In this document: positions 1 to 8,016 of the stretch, in pieces | Numbering within the stretch: position 1 is the first letter of the stretch | Layout of the letters: each line of letters starts with the position of its first letter | NCBI GenBank assembly: GCA_015231955.1 | Contig: JADGAN010000002.1 | Location: 186,001 to 250,000, forward strand | DNA: 64,000 nt | Source of the DNA: Oligoflexia bacterium | GTDB lineage: Bacteria > Bdellovibrionota > Bacteriovoracia > Bacteriovoracales > Bacteriovoracaceae | Direction: 5' to 3' | The notes under the pieces: model-generated | What the model saw: only the letters and a program-made list of their open reading frames with translations | Database searches by the model: none | Told to the model about the DNA's origin: nothing | Made by a program: the position numbers and the translations under genes

Positions 1-765
1 AAGCTGTAGTTCAAAACTCTGCCCGACCTTTACCTTTGCTCGCTCCTCCTCACTTAAAGCGTGAAGAACAATCTCCGGCGGAATTAAATCGCTTGGCAAC
101 GACTCCTTGGCAGGCATGCTCCCTGCTCCCGCTGGCGCTGCTGCTCCTGCCGTAGGTACTGCACTTGTCCCTACACTTTTTACTTCTGCAAGTTCACTAA
201 GCCCACTCCTTACAGCGTCAGTATCCCAATCGTTTGCCCCTCTAAAAATCCCGACTAATCTCCAGTCGGGAGAGATCACATAAATACTCGGCACCGCACC
301 CGCTTGGTAACTCCTACTAGCACTCGATTCATAGTCATGAAAAATTGGAAAAGTTATCCCCTTCTCTTGTAAAAAACGCTTTACTCCAGTGACACTAGCG
401 CCGCCCTGATCAACACTTACACCAATGATAGAAATTTTATGGCCCTTCACACTCTGATAAAGTTTTTCCAAAACCGGAAGCTCGTAACCACAAGGCCCAC
501 ACCAGGTGGCCCAAAAAACCAACCATATCCATTGCCCGCGATACTCACTAAGCCTCTTGTTCGAACCTTGACTTTGACCTTGACCATTCACCAAGGGCAG
601 CTCAAAATCTATGGCCTCTTGATTTAAAGTAGCAAAACCCAAATTTTGCAAAATGGGAAAAGCATCTTTAGTGGCATTAGCAGCGAAAGCGGCCACCTGC
701 ATACTAACCAGCAAACACAACAAGACAACTATCGCACACCCACGCAACGACTTTTTGCTATTCAT
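1..765 (-). CDS. TlpA/ResA-type thiol-disulfide oxidoreductase, partial (3' end outside window)
   Basis: The frame is open from an ATG at 765 to the window edge (255 codons). It begins with a signal-peptide-like stretch (MNSKKSLRG followed by about 18 hydrophobic residues, to an AFA-type cleavage site). A thioredoxin fold of the TlpA/ResA type follows, with the redox motif WCGPC near residue 89 in the context FWATWCGPCGYELP and the cis-proline motif VPSIYVI near residue 160. Family members reduce or oxidise disulfides in periplasmic proteins, often for cytochrome c maturation; no cytochrome gene is visible here. After the thioredoxin domain comes an Ala/Pro/Gly-rich linker (residues about 203-222) and the start of a further segment that runs off the window, so the protein is longer than a plain TlpA. 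The family call is firm; the substrate is unknown. Confidence 0.85.
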   Translation of the reverse strand, partial: MNSKKSLRGCAIVVLLCLLVSMQVAAFAANATKDAFPILQNLGFATLNQEAIDFELPLVNGQGQSQGSNKRLSEYRGQWIWLVFWATWCGPCGYELPVLEKLYQSVKGHKISIIGVSVDQGGASVTGVKRFLQEKGITFPIFHDYESSASRSYQAGAVPSIYVISPDWRLVGIFRGANDWDTDAVRSGLSELAEVKSVGTSAVPTAGAAAPAGAGSMPAKESLPSDLIPPEIVLHALSEEERAKVKVGQSFELQL

Positions 766-837
766 TATAGAACTCTCACTCGAACACTCTTTTAAGGATC
801 GTTATTTTTCCTATATACTAATCGATTTAATTCTAAT

Positions 838-1359
838 TTATTTTTTGTCAAGGGCCCCTCCGTAAACAATCTTCACAACTCGGAGCTCTTTTTCCCCCCG
901 AGGAGATTTATACGATGCAATCTCCCCCATCCGCTTCCCCAACAGTGCGTTTCCAAGCGGGGACTTCCAGCTAATAAACCCCTTATCCAAGTCAACTTCG
1001 TCCTCTCCCACAACAGTGTAAATTCGCTGTTCTCCACTCTCATCTTCAACTCTAACTGTAGCACCAAATTGAATCTTCTCGCTATCAATATTATTGCGTG
1101 CCCTCACATCTACATCCGCATCCACATCCACCACGACTGCAATATTCAATCGCCCTTGCAAAAAGCGCATCCGCCGATCAATCTCCCGAAGCCTTCTCTT
1201 TCCATAAATGTAATCTGCATTTTCTGAACGATCACCATTTGAGGCGGCCCAAGCAATCACCTTGGTGATTGCAGGCCTTTCTTCTTTCGTCAATTTCTCA
1301 AGTTCATCCCTTAATCGCCGGTAACCATTTATTGTAATATAATTTTTTGCTTTTTCCAT
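838..1359 (-). CDS. greB: Transcript cleavage factor GreB
   Basis: The product rescues backtracked RNA polymerase by stimulating cleavage of the nascent transcript. The N-terminal coiled-coil domain contains the GreB-type signatures EERPAITKVIAWAASNGDRS and ENADYIYGKRRLREIDRRMR; the C-terminal FKBP-like domain ends with GNALLGKRMGEIASYKSPRGEKE. The tip acidic pair lies in GDRSENADY. The 'WAASNGDRSENADYIYGKRR' pattern favours GreB over GreA. A longer frame opens at a TTG at 1395, but the ATG at 1359 (MEKAKNYITI) follows a purine-rich GA-repeat (AGAAGAGAGAGAGAG) and fits the family start, giving 173 residues. A small Asp/Val-rich insertion (VVVDVDADVDV) sits at the domain junction. It follows the heptosyltransferase gene on the same strand and may be cotranscribed with it. 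Confidence 0.9.
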   Translation of the reverse strand: MEKAKNYITINGYRRLRDELEKLTKEERPAITKVIAWAASNGDRSENADYIYGKRRLREIDRRMRFLQGRLNIAVVVDVDADVDVRARNNIDSEKIQFGATVRVEDESGEQRIYTVVGEDEVDLDKGFISWKSPLGNALLGKRMGEIASYKSPRGEKELRVVKIVYGGALDKK

Positions 1360-1381
1360 CTCTCTCTCTCTCTCTTCTTTT

Positions 1382-2368
1382 TTACTCCATTTCAAGTAGC
1401 AATAAAAGCTCCCTCACCGTAATCGAGCGTAAGCACGAATGGTGAGCACATATATCCTTTCCACAAAAGTGCGCTTGCAACGTACGACAACGAAGGCCCT
1501 CAACATAAAAATAGGGATGCAGATGCTCGTCATAGGGATGCCACTCTAAGGGAGCTTCCGGCCCAAAAAAACTTATTGTCTTTATATTTAAAGCTACCGC
1601 CAAATGCTTTAGTCCACTATCATTCCCAATAAACAACTTTGCTTTCGAAAAATAGAGCGGAATAAATTCTAGAGCTACCTTTAAAATTTTTACGGCCCCC
1701 TTCGGGAATCCCAGGGTACTAATCCTCTCTGCAATCTCTAAATCTCTTTTACTATCAGAGAGTGGGATAATAAATTTGCTCGCACCATCCCTTTGTAAAA
1801 CTGCCAGCACTAAATCTTTATAATATTCCAAAGGCCACATTTTGGTATCACGAGTAGCACTCACTCCCAGCAAAATCGCTCCACTCCACTGCTCAATATC
1901 GCGGGCCATCTCCCGAGAAATGCTCTCCCAAGCACTTTTCCGCACCTTCACTTCCGGCGTATACTGTAAATGATCGATCCCCCCCTCTGCTCCCACCCCT
2001 ATCAAATCGCGCTTCACAGAGGGCGCATACTGCGTTTTATGATGGTTATAAAATGTGTAGCGAGCACCCTTTGCCATCGCCAACATCCTACAAAAAAGTG
2101 CACTCCTACCATTTTGATGAAACTCATGAATACGCTCAATTTTTCCCCACTGCTGCCTGGCACTCTCTATCCAACCCTGCACACTCTCCAGTGCAAGTGG
2201 CATCACTACATCTGCAGGCGTCTCCAAATAGCGGTAGAGCGGAACAATCCATGCCGGAATTGCATAGACAATCCTCCTCTCCTCTCTCTCTCTGACAAAT
2301 GCCAGCGCCCCCAACCCAATCAGCGAGTCCCCCAGCGCCCGATACTTCACAAAAAGCAAATCTCTCAA
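1382..2368 (-). CDS. Glycosyltransferase family 9 (ADP-heptose:LPS heptosyltransferase-like)
   Basis: GT9 enzymes add heptose to the LPS core at the inner face of the cytoplasmic membrane. The 328-residue length is normal. The N-terminus (LLFVKYRALGDSLIGLGAL) matches the family's opening strand and glycine turn. The C-terminal half carries the nucleotide-sugar-binding motif FIGNDSGLKHLAVALNIKT followed by ISFFGP. The C-terminal part has a Cys/His-rich tail (CRTLQAHFCGKDICAHHSC), typical of many GT9 members. The start is a TTG at 2368 preceded by AAAAGGAAG about 8 bases upstream; no better ATG is seen. The stop lies 22 bases before the proposed greB start. Acceptor and exact sugar cannot be read from sequence. 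Confidence 0.8.
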   Translation of the reverse strand: MRDLLFVKYRALGDSLIGLGALAFVREREERRIVYAIPAWIVPLYRYLETPADVVMPLALESVQGWIESARQQWGKIERIHEFHQNGRSALFCRMLAMAKGARYTFYNHHKTQYAPSVKRDLIGVGAEGGIDHLQYTPEVKVRKSAWESISREMARDIEQWSGAILLGVSATRDTKMWPLEYYKDLVLAVLQRDGASKFIIPLSDSKRDLEIAERISTLGFPKGAVKILKVALEFIPLYFSKAKLFIGNDSGLKHLAVALNIKTISFFGPEAPLEWHPYDEHLHPYFYVEGLRCRTLQAHFCGKDICAHHSCLRSITVRELLLLLEME

Positions 2369-2698
2369 AAGTGTGGCTTCCTTTTCCGTTTGCGGTTACG
2401 CTAAATACACGCCCAGTACATGCCAGGAGCAAAATGGGCTTACACTACGCGACACCAATTCCTAACAGCTACAGCACTCCTTAGCTTTTACAGATGATCT
2501 TTGTTGTAACTGCAGAAGAACTCTCTTCGCAAGCAAAAATTGCTTCCCTCTTAAAAGAGAGTATCCGTGGGTAGCAACCTCAAGATTCAAAGAGTGCTTT
2601 GCCTTTGATTTTAAAAATCCACTTATTGTCTTGATGGAATGGCCTTGCTCGCGATATCTTTATCACATTATTAATCATTACTCTAAAGGAGATCATCG
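2369..2698. other. Intergenic region with nested inverted repeat
   Basis: There is no convincing gene between the divergently oriented heptosyltransferase and hepT genes. A nested inverted repeat lies at 2520-2562: outer arms ACTCTCTT and AAGAGAGT, inner arms AAGCAA and TTGCTT around an AAA loop. It falls inside a 26-codon frame that begins with ATG at 2494 and has no visible ribosome binding site, so I do not call that frame a gene. The right edge (2684-2691) is the AAAGGAGA ribosome binding site of hepT. Confidence 0.5.
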
Positions 2699-3076
2699 TT
2701 GAAAAAAATCTCCCTTGAACCTTTAAAAAAGGCCCTCCAAAGTTTAAAAAACGCTATAGCACAGACAAAAAATGAGTATATCAGGGACTCTGTAATCCAA
2801 CGTTTTGAATACACCTTCGAACTTTCTTGGAAAATCATAAAGAAAGTTTTAGAGCAAGATCAACCTCTCGAAGATGCCAGCGTCAAGGGAATCCTAAGAT
2901 CGGCAGCAACTTACGGTATTATTTCTAATTTAGAATTATGGTTCGAATTTCAACACGCAAGAAACTTAACTTCCCACACTTACAATGAAGATTCTGCAGA
3001 AGAGGTTTATGAAGTTGCCGTCAAACTACCTCCTGAAATCGATTTACTTCTTTTGAAGTTAAGTGTACGCAACTAA
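2699..3076 (+). CDS. hepT: HepT-like HEPN-domain toxin (HI0074 family)
   Basis: This 125-residue all-helical protein belongs to the HEPN group once called 'nucleotidyltransferase substrate-binding protein'. The sequence shows the RX4HXY motif as RNLTSHTY (residues 88-95); in characterised HepT toxins the Arg and His form the RNase site and the Tyr is AMPylated by the partner MntA. The N-terminal part (YIRDSVIQRFEYTFELSWKIIKKVLE) is typical of the family. The start is TTG at 2699, placed 7 bases after AAAGGAGA; a weak start codon would tune toxin dose. The stop is two bases before the mntA start, so the pair forms a translationally coupled operon. Motifs are intact, so the toxin is probably functional. 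Confidence 0.85.
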   Translation: MKKISLEPLKKALQSLKNAIAQTKNEYIRDSVIQRFEYTFELSWKIIKKVLEQDQPLEDASVKGILRSAATYGIISNLELWFEFQHARNLTSHTYNEDSAEEVYEVAVKLPPEIDLLLLKLSVRN

Positions 3077-3078
3077 CT

Positions 3079-3369
3079 ATGACTGTAGCAGCTCAAGATA
3101 AAATATATATTATAAACACGATCAAAAAATATTTCCCTTCGGCGAAAATCATGGCCTTTGGTTCAAGAATCAGAAGCGATCATAAAAAATTCTCCGATCT
3201 CGATCTTTGCTTGAACGACAGCATCCCCCTTCCTCTTGCAAAATGGTGCAAACTAGAAGAGGAGTTCTCTAACTCCAACCTTTTATACAAAGTCGACCTT
3301 TGTGATTGGCATAGAATTTCAAAAGATTTCCAACAAATTATCGCACAAACTTGCGAAACGTGGCAATAG
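3079..3369 (+). CDS. mntA: MntA-like minimal nucleotidyltransferase antitoxin
   Basis: A 96-residue minimal nucleotidyltransferase. The catalytic signature GSX10DXD is exact: GS at residues 28-29, ten residues, then DLD at 40-42 (in FGSRIRSDHKKFSDLDL). A later acidic residue in KVDLCDW probably supplies the third metal ligand. In studied HepT/MntA systems (type VII toxin-antitoxin) this enzyme transfers AMP to the tyrosine of the toxin's RX4HXY motif and silences it. It follows hepT by two bases in the same operon. Such pairs move between genomes and serve in stress response or phage defence; here the pair sits between housekeeping genes with no other mobile marker. Base composition is not obviously different from the neighbours. 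Confidence 0.85.
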   Translation: MTVAAQDKIYIINTIKKYFPSAKIMAFGSRIRSDHKKFSDLDLCLNDSIPLPLAKWCKLEEEFSNSNLLYKVDLCDWHRISKDFQQIIAQTCETWQ

Positions 3370-3424
3370 TGGTGTGCGCCTCTAAAACCACCTAAAATAA
3401 TCTCTTAAAAACAAATAAAAAATT

Positions 3425-4975
3425 TTAAAACGTAATCAGCTTCATACACTCCGGCCATTGTGCCTCCATGTTTTTTTTAAGTGTAGACAACTCTTCCTCT
3501 GGTCTTTGTACTGATTGCATGACCTGCATCTCTAGGGATTTTTTTAAACACTCACCAGCTTTTTTTTCCTCCTCTCCCGTTTGTTTCAGGAGTGGATTTT
3601 TCAGCTCTCTCTTTTTTGCGAGTGCAGTGAACGGACGATCACTAATGTTAAGTCTTTGGACCATCTCCCTGCAATGCTTATAAGCGGCCAAGGAGTTGAC
3701 CGAGTCCACGGCCGACTCGGCCATTGCTTGTAAAACCGTCAGCACTTCACCGATGTTCATAGGGCGATAGGTGTTGTGGTTCTTTAGCATACTTGCATTT
3801 TGATTATTGATGGTGATCGATTGCGAGGCCAACTCCAGCGCTACTTCGATATCAGAGGCAGGGCCCGCTTTTTGAGAGGACAAACAAAGGGGCCTTAATT
3901 TTTGCATTAAACGAAAAAAATTGGACAAATAATATTTGAGATCGCCATCATCAATAATTTTAGTTAGGCACTTGCCAAAATCTTTGAAATCTATGCTCAT
4001 ATTTTGCAACAACAGTGCCGCATAAAGGAGACGAGATTGCTTGGAAGACCATTCTGCTCCATCCGGAATTTTCTCCATCAGGAGTTCTGCAGTTCTAATA
4101 TCTGGGAGCTTACAAGGGGGAGGGAAGAGCATCGATAATTGATCAATCGATTTCACCCATCGCAATCCCTCTAAAGGATTTTGAAGACTAAAAAGTTTAT
4201 TGGTCTCACCAAAGATCAGGCGTGCAGGAAGAGAAGATTTCATGTGCATCGACTTTGCGAGTGCTGTTAACTGGGCCCCGGGTTGCAGATGCAACGAGGA
4301 GATGAATCTCATGGCCCTTAAAAGTCGATGCGGTTCACGCACAAAATACTGCTCATCCACCACTTTTAACTCCTTCTCGCCAATCGCATGGTAGGGGTCG
4401 ATGAGAATCCCTTGCTCACACATCGCTTGGATATTCGGGAGATCTCTCTTTTCTTTGTAGAGCTGATACATTTTCAGTGCATCCATGAGAACCGCATTCA
4501 CCGTTAAATCTCGGCGGATAAGTGCATCGCTATAGCTAAGATGAGGAGCAATCTCGATTTCAAGCTTGTCTGACTCTTTTGAATATTTTTCTCGCCGAGG
4601 GACGGCCAAATCTAAATCGGGGTCTTCAATATGAATCATCCCATATTGCCTATAGACCTTATATTGAGAGGGATTAGGAAAAACTTTGGCAACCATCTTT
4701 TCCAGTTCGTCAAAGGGAACATGATAGATCTCAATATCAGCGTCCTGGCCTCTCTTTCCTAAAAGATAGTCGCGAACACTTCCTCCAACAAAAAAGGCCC
4801 GAGGAGTCTCTTTAGGGTCCTCGGACACTTTCGCTTGGTTCATGATTTGCTGTAAAACATTGAGATGATTTTCGTAATTTAAAATAAAACCCTTTGTATC
4901 GGGATCGGGCGCTTTTTCTTGAGCAAAGAGGTTACTAAAGCTCACTAATAGAAACGTTGCTAAAGCTAATAGCAT
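3425..4975 (-). CDS. CCA-adding enzyme/poly(A) polymerase family nucleotidyltransferase with N-terminal signal peptide
   Basis: A class II tRNA nucleotidyltransferase/poly(A) polymerase-type enzyme. The palm motifs are intact: FFVGGSVRDYLLGKRG near residue 64, the metal-binding DAD near 78, the RRDLTVNAV motif near 160 and EPHRLLRAMRFISSL near 235. The helical tail domain follows. The odd feature is the N-terminus: from the ATG at 4975 (preceded by GGAGGG 11 bases upstream) the protein begins MLLALATFLLVSFSNLFAQ, a hydrophobic segment ending in a plausible signal-peptidase site before EKAPDP. The n-region has no basic residue; a longer frame starting near 5050 would add MRKLLILIIEKK. Normal family members are cytoplasmic and start directly in the catalytic domain. 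With a signal peptide the enzyme would be exported or membrane-tethered. The family is certain; location is inference. Confidence 0.75.
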   Translation of the reverse strand: MLLALATFLLVSFSNLFAQEKAPDPDTKGFILNYENHLNVLQQIMNQAKVSEDPKETPRAFFVGGSVRDYLLGKRGQDADIEIYHVPFDELEKMVAKVFPNPSQYKVYRQYGMIHIEDPDLDLAVPRREKYSKESDKLEIEIAPHLSYSDALIRRDLTVNAVLMDALKMYQLYKEKRDLPNIQAMCEQGILIDPYHAIGEKELKVVDEQYFVREPHRLLRAMRFISSLHLQPGAQLTALAKSMHMKSSLPARLIFGETNKLFSLQNPLEGLRWVKSIDQLSMLFPPPCKLPDIRTAELLMEKIPDGAEWSSKQSRLLYAALLLQNMSIDFKDFGKCLTKIIDDGDLKYYLSNFFRLMQKLRPLCLSSQKAGPASDIEVALELASQSITINNQNASMLKNHNTYRPMNIGEVLTVLQAMAESAVDSVNSLAAYKHCREMVQRLNISDRPFTALAKKRELKNPLLKQTGEEEKKAGECLKKSLEMQVMQSVQRPEEELSTLKKNMEAQWPECMKLITF

Positions 4976-5143
4976 GCTAACGACACCCTCCGTTTCAGAA
5001 TAAAATTTTTTTTCAATTATAAGTATCAGCAATTTTCGCATAGGGGTCAATTACCCAAATTATGGTAGGCATTTTAGTTAAAATCACTTTTATCTGATAT
5101 ATAAGTCTACCCCTGAAGATAGTTGACTCTCTCTTTGATCATT

Positions 5144-5161
5144 AGTAAGAGATCTCTTACT
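5144..5161. promoter_or_regulatory. Perfect 18-bp palindrome directly before the glycosyltransferase start codon
   Basis: AGTAAGAGATCTCTTACT is its own reverse complement and ends on the base before the ATG at 5162. It also contains the only purine-rich stretch that could serve as ribosome binding site. It could be an operator for a dimeric repressor, or an RNA hairpin that hides the ribosome binding site. No known consensus is recognised. Confidence 0.55.
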
Positions 5162-6070
5162 ATGCTTACAAAAAACAAACCTACAGTATCGGGCTTTACC
5201 TTTATTAAAAATGGTCTCTCTCTGGGTTACCCCATTTTAGAGAGTATTCAAAGTATCAGCGAGCTTTGTGATGAAGTGATCATAAGCGTCGGATTCGCTC
5301 CTAACTCTACCCAAGACGACGGCACAGAGGAGTATTTGCGATCCCACCTTAGTGCAAGCAAGTATAAATTTATTCGCTCCACTTGGGATCCACAAACAAT
5401 CGCCAAAGGTCAAGGCCTAATCCTCTCCGAGCAAACCAACGTGGCCCTTCGTGAATGCCATGGTAAATATTGCCAATATATTCAAGCAGACGAGGTGGTA
5501 CATGAGAATGATCTTCCTCTGATTGAGGATGGCATCAAAAAACTGGAGGCCTCTCCCAAACTGCACGCACTCATTTTCAACTACCTCCACTTTTACGGCA
5601 ATGTCGATGTGCTAAAACACACCCGCAATACCTATCGCCGCGAAATTCGTACCATTAGAAACCATCAAGGCATCATCAGCTGGCTAGATGCGCAAGGTTT
5701 TCGTTTTCAAGACGGACGCAAAATTCCCGCTACCCTCCTTGCAGGCGCACGCATTTTTCACTACGGTTGGTGCCGGCAAGAGATGATCATGAATTCCAAA
5801 ATCAAGGCCATGGATATTCTCTATCACGACCAGGATCAATTGCCCCAAGATCCCCGCTTTAAATATGAACGCATCTGGGGGCTTCGCCCCTTTACTGAGA
5901 GTCATCCGCAAATTATGAAAGAGTGGATCGCTCTCCACCGAAACCAGGTGGACATCTTCTCGCTGCCCATAAAATTTGAGTGGAAAAACTTAGGGCTTGC
6001 TGCCGCCGATTTTATCGAATCCCTAACCGATTACCGCCTTGGAGAATACAAAGGATATATTATCAGATGA
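5162..6070 (+). CDS. Glycosyltransferase family 2-like protein
   Basis: A cytoplasmic GT-A fold enzyme of about 302 residues. It opens with MLTKNKPTVSGFTFIKNG, followed by the family's nucleotide-binding segment (DEVIISVGFAPNSTQDDGTEEYL) and a DXD-like metal site in CQYIQADEVVHENDLP, where the usual DxD has become QADE. The later W-rich and H-rich segments (FHYGWCRQEMIMNSKIKAM) resemble GT2 relatives that act on surface polysaccharides. No transmembrane helix is seen. The frame extends upstream to a TTG at 5123, but the ATG at 5162 matches the domain start. Its stop overlaps the following receptor gene in an ATGA arrangement, so the two are cotranslated, an uncommon partnership. The acceptor is unknown. 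Confidence 0.75.
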   Translation: MLTKNKPTVSGFTFIKNGLSLGYPILESIQSISELCDEVIISVGFAPNSTQDDGTEEYLRSHLSASKYKFIRSTWDPQTIAKGQGLILSEQTNVALRECHGKYCQYIQADEVVHENDLPLIEDGIKKLEASPKLHALIFNYLHFYGNVDVLKHTRNTYRREIRTIRNHQGIISWLDAQGFRFQDGRKIPATLLAGARIFHYGWCRQEMIMNSKIKAMDILYHDQDQLPQDPRFKYERIWGLRPFTESHPQIMKEWIALHRNQVDIFSLPIKFEWKNLGLAAADFIESLTDYRLGEYKGYIIR

Positions 6071-8016
6071 AAGTTTTTGCTCGCTGCTTGTGTTGCGTCC
6101 TGCTTTGTTATTGTTATTGCTCTTGCTATTTGCATGCAAACAACCTATTCGCTGTTGAGAGTGAATCGATCATCATCTATGGAGAGCGCATTCCCCAACA
6201 GCAAGAGCATGTGGCAAGTAACTACTCCATCCTTTCCCCAGAAAATTTACAAAGCAGAGGCAACACCTCCATCTTAAGTGCACTAGAGTCGATTCCTTCA
6301 CTTAATATCAATCGCACAGGAAATGATAGCACGATCTCCTCCTATTTTCTTCGCGGGATTGATAACGGCCACATCCTCGTCCTCTATGATGGCGCAGAGA
6401 TGGGCGATCCTAGCTCGATCAAAAAAGAGGCCTTCCTCAATACACTCAACTTTCATGAGATTGATCACATTGAAGTGCTTAAGGGCAACCAAAGTACCCT
6501 TTATGGTTCTGATGCCATTGGCGGCGTCATCAATATCATCCCCAAAAAAGGCATCAAAAACAAGCAAGGACACACTCTCACCTTCACTGGCGGAGGTGAT
6601 AGCTACAACCAACAAAACGCCGCTCTTAACTTAAATGGCAGCGGTCTCGTGCGTGGCCCTCTTCGTGAGCGCCGAGGGCGCTTCGTGTACAACCTTGGCG
6701 GACAGGTTCAAAAGAGTGATGGAATTTCTGCTGCACGTGCCGATCAAAATCCTGGCGCCGATCGCGATGGGTATCGCCAAAAAAACCTTGCAACCAATGT
6801 GATCTATCACCACCCCGATGGCATCACCATCGGTGATTTTTCGGCCAAATTCTCAAGTAACAAAAGCGATCTCGATCGCTATGGCGGCCCCGGAGGTGAT
6901 GATCCCAACTTCACCATGAAGGATGATCAATACCTAGCAAAGGTCAGCGTCCGCACCATGAGCGAAAGCTTTGGCACAAACGACGATATGATCATGGCCC
7001 CCACCGTAACCATCTCTGGGCAAAAAAATTCTAGGTCTTACAACAACTCCCCCGATGAAAAAGATGCCTCCTCCTATCGCGGCGACTTTACCGGCTCTAT
7101 CATCAAAGTCTCACCCGCTTCGACACTTTACCTAGGAGAAACTCAACAGATCACCCTTGGCATCGATTTAAAGCGCGAACAAAGCAGCTCCAAAGAAGCA
7201 GAAGCAGCAGCAGCAACAGCAACAGCACTCCCCCTAAAACACCTCTCTGAAAGCTTTGCCTCTTACCTTTGGCATAAGCTCACTCTAAAACGTTTCGACT
7301 TAAATAGCGGCCTACGCCTTGATCTCTACAAAAGTTTTGATCCCATCCTCACCTATAAACTTGCTGCTCGCTATCTCATCGCCAAGCAAACCTACACCAA
7401 GGTCGCTCACTCCATTGGTTTTAAGGCACCAACGCTATACCAACTCTACTCTCCTCAATACGGCAACGCCTCTTTACAAGCTGAAAAATCACAAGAGTTT
7501 GAAGTCGGTGCTACCCACGATTTTGGGAACAACAGCGAACACCATCTAGAGATAACTTTTTTCCAAAACCAATTAAAAAATCTTATTGATTACGACTACT
7601 CCACCAATAAATATTTAAACAAAAATCAAGCACGCCTTCGTGGTGTCGAAACCATCACCTCCACCCGTCCTCTCTACCCTCTAACCCTAAACCTCTCCTG
7701 GACATACCTTCAGGTCGAAAACCTACTACGTCGACCAAACCACGAAATCAAGGCCGGACTCGCCTACACGATACTGGAGCGTCCTAAGCACAAGCTAGCA
7801 ACTAATCTCCACTCTAAATACCTCTCCTCCCGCAAAGACACAGGCAACACACTCGCTGCTTATACCCTGAGCTCCCTTGGCGCAAGCTACACTTACAACC
7901 ACAACTTTTCTTTCAACACCGAAGTCGATAACCTCTTTGACAAAAATTATGAGGAGGTTGCTGGTTATGGAGTAGCAGGAAGAAGCATCTCCCTGCTAGG
8001 AAGCTACCTGTGGTAA
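6067..8016 (+). CDS. TonB-dependent outer membrane receptor (BtuB/CirA-like)
   Basis: A 649-residue outer membrane beta-barrel receptor. The start is the ATG at 6067 overlapping the upstream stop; it gives a signal peptide with an unusual run of cysteines (seven between residues 7 and 20). A TonB-box-like segment ESIIIYGER follows, then a plug domain with the hallmarks SALESIPSLNINR, FLRGIDNGHILVLYDG and IEVLKGNQSTLYGSDAIGGVINII. The barrel ends with NLFDKNYEEVAGYGVAGRSISLLGSYLW, a C-terminal aromatic residue as required for barrel assembly. Size and plug pattern resemble vitamin B12 or siderophore receptors. No cobalamin riboswitch is visible upstream, so the ligand is open. tonB follows at once (7-base overlap). 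Confidence 0.9.
   Translation: MKVFARCLCCVLLCYCYCSCYLHANNLFAVESESIIIYGERIPQQQEHVASNYSILSPENLQSRGNTSILSALESIPSLNINRTGNDSTISSYFLRGIDNGHILVLYDGAEMGDPSSIKKEAFLNTLNFHEIDHIEVLKGNQSTLYGSDAIGGVINIIPKKGIKNKQGHTLTFTGGGDSYNQQNAALNLNGSGLVRGPLRERRGRFVYNLGGQVQKSDGISAARADQNPGADRDGYRQKNLATNVIYHHPDGITIGDFSAKFSSNKSDLDRYGGPGGDDPNFTMKDDQYLAKVSVRTMSESFGTNDDMIMAPTVTISGQKNSRSYNNSPDEKDASSYRGDFTGSIIKVSPASTLYLGETQQITLGIDLKREQSSSKEAEAAAATATALPLKHLSESFASYLWHKLTLKRFDLNSGLRLDLYKSFDPILTYKLAARYLIAKQTYTKVAHSIGFKAPTLYQLYSPQYGNASLQAEKSQEFEVGATHDFGNNSEHHLEITFFQNQLKNLIDYDYSTNKYLNKNQARLRGVETITSTRPLYPLTLNLSWTYLQVENLLRRPNHEIKAGLAYTILERPKHKLATNLHSKYLSSRKDTGNTLAAYTLSSLGASYTYNHNFSFNTEVDNLFDKNYEEVAGYGVAGRSISLLGSYLW

Noticed and set aside
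2136-2484. Short frames on both strands near the heptosyltransferase start
   Set aside because: They overlap the clear GT9 frame or its leader and show no signal, domain or ribosome binding site.
2494-2574. 26-codon frame with nested inverted repeat upstream of hepT
   Set aside because: Too short and without a ribosome binding site; a leader peptide is conceivable but nothing supports it.
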